DNA from: Conidiobolus incongruus B7586 | Taxonomy: Eukaryota; Entomophthoromycota; Entomophthoromycetes; Entomophthorales; Conidiobolaceae | DNA: 20,907 bases | Reading direction: 5' to 3' | Assembly: GCA_000697335.1 (NCBI GenBank) | Contig: JNEM01006142.1 | Location: 1-20,907, forward strand | Shown here: positions 19,324 to 20,907 of the stretch, piece after piece | Numbering within the stretch: the stretch's first letter is position 1 | How the letters are laid out: every line of letters begins with the position of its first letter | Notes under the pieces: generated by a model | Told to the model about the DNA's origin: nothing | Seen by the model: the letters and a program-made list of their open reading frames with translations, nothing else | Database searches by the model: none | Program-made: the position numbers and the translations under genes

Positions 19324-20907
19324 CTTGTTTTATTTATGTTATTTTTGAATTTAATTCGTCCAAGAATATTATGCGATTGATGTGATGGCATAATATTGAT
19401 ACTTAATTCATTTATGTATGAATAAAACCTCTAGGATGCTGATAAATAAATTTATCAAACCTCAATTTTTAACTCATTTCCCATCCATGATTCTTTCACA
19501 TATTATTTTTATGAATTATCTTTTGTGTATTATATATTAATATCAAAATTTCAACTTGATGACAATAAAAAATGAGTTATGAATTTTTCAAAATTTGCAA
19601 ATTTTAAAAGAAAAACTTTCCAAATTAGCAATTATTATTCAGACAAGAGTTAAGTTTAAATCAATATATATATATATATATATTACATTAAATCTGTTAT
19701 TAAATGATTACTTTCGAATTCAATATAACTTGATTTTTTGAATAATCACACGACTACAGTCAATAAAAATTGATCCAAAAATAATTTTTATTCTTTATAA
19801 TTTTTCGATTAAACGCTCAAAAAACATTCAATATTATATTTTATATTCACCAATTCATCACCATCCATAGTAAATTGATTTATCACAAATTTATACATTA
19901 TTTTGCAATTTAAATATTTAAAACCATATAAGATAAAACATCAAATATTAAAATATTATATCAATCATAAATTACTTATGAAAACATTTTCATTCTTCAA
20001 TATCAAGGAAAATATATCTATTCAAACGAAATAGATCAAAGATTAAAGGATATTATTATTTAATTTATTATTGAATCAATAATCCAGAATAATATTTTAC
20101 ATATTATAATATCAAGGAAAAACTTATGCAAATTTTGATTCAAATTATTTGTATATTATATTATCTCTAGATCTATTTTCTGTTGCTACTCACTTCAATT
20201 TAGCTCCTTATAATAATATTTTTCTTAAAATAGCTATAAAATTTTATCATAATATCTTATATAAGAATTAATTGCTTAATTTAATTATGATATTATTACA
20301 AAGTTATATCACTTATTATTTTTTTAGTATATTTTACTCTTACATAAAAATATACAATTCTCAGTATAATCTAATATTTTAAAATATTAAATTTATGATA
20401 TAATTCTTGAATGTTAGTTGATTTACAATATATTATTATTATTATAATAGTATTTACACTAAATATTATCATTGAAGAATAATAAAGATATAAATTTATT
20501 AATTATTTAATCACTATATTAATATATTCAATGGAAAAAATATTTATTAAATATTTCATTTAATATATGATAAATTTGTATTTTTTTAAAAAATTATTTG
20601 TATATATTGTTAATTAACTATAAAAAATTATTTTTCAATTATAATATTTTACCAACTATATTTACTTTAATATTTTTTCATTTTTAATATTTTGTGGTTT
20701 ATTTTATAAAATGTAATTTATATTTTTCTAAATATTTCATAATTATTAAATAATATAATAGAGTATAAATTTAATTTTATAATAATTTTACTAAAAAGGC
20801 TTTGAAATCCATATTATTTATTTTAAAAATATATTTTATATCTTTATAAAATAACTATTTATTTTTTAAAATAGTTTTTTTAATTAATGAAATTTTATTT
20901 AATATTT
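19324..20907. other. Extremely AT-rich terminal region without genes
   Basis: About 1.6 kb with almost no G or C, most extreme after about 20,270. It has long A/T homopolymer runs and TATTAT/AATATT words. No ORF of coding character, RNA gene, satellite or telomere-type repeat was seen. An (AT)10 run lies at 19664-19683. Confidence 0.6.
19664..19683. repeat. (AT)10 microsatellite
   Basis: A 20-nt alternating AT run in the AT-rich region upstream of the small secreted protein gene. Confidence 0.85.

Noticed and set aside
19324-20907. Subtelomere or telomere
   Set aside because: No telomere-type short G-rich repeat or satellite array is present. Low G/C content alone is not enough.

Overview
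The window is eukaryotic nuclear DNA, very AT-rich outside genes. It has short GT-AG spliceosomal introns (about 48-64 nt, with TAAC/TAAT-type branch sites) and gene families typical of fungi. The fungal signs are a GPI-anchored serine-rich eight-cysteine cell-wall protein of the CAAQN...CYNNCP type, a Tfc1/Sfc1-type TFIIIC subunit and a Ctf4/Mcl1-type replisome gene. An AT-rich early-diverging fungus is my best guess (zoopagomycete/entomophthoralean-like). That placement is weak inference from composition and gene content only.

Layout from left to right. Positions 1-1931 (+) hold the 3' part of a secreted-looking cysteine- and proline-rich protein made of near-identical 228-bp (76-aa) tandem repeats. 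Positions 4509-2086 (-) hold a Ctf4/Mcl1/WDHD1 homologue (WD40 repeats, SepB/Mcl1 middle domain, helical C-terminus). Its homology crosses several frame changes and in-frame stops, so it looks like a decayed copy. Positions 5982-7188 (+) encode an unrecognised two-exon protein with six full CDK consensus sites. Its divergent promoter region carries CCAATCA boxes and an ACGCGAAA cell-cycle-type element. Positions 7189-8918 are mostly empty apart from a possible broken serine/arginine-rich fragment. Positions 8919-10829 (+) encode an intact TFIIIC subunit (GTF3C5/Tfc1/Sfc1 family).

The right half is mainly minus strand: a GPI-anchored cell-surface protein (12211-11726), a three-exon secreted inhibitor-I9/subtilisin-propeptide-like protein (15224-14714), a five-exon TMEM209-family nuclear-envelope protein (18254-16225) and a small cysteine-free secreted protein (19233-18844). 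From 19.3 kb to the end there is only extremely AT-rich DNA.

The genes do not form one pathway. Housekeeping nuclear genes (Ctf4, TFIIIC, TMEM209) are interspersed with four genes whose products are secreted or look surface-located. Two of those (the GPI protein and the small secreted protein) share a GTATAAATAG core promoter element at similar distance from their ATGs. No virus-like element, transposon, CRISPR array, rRNA or tRNA was recognised.
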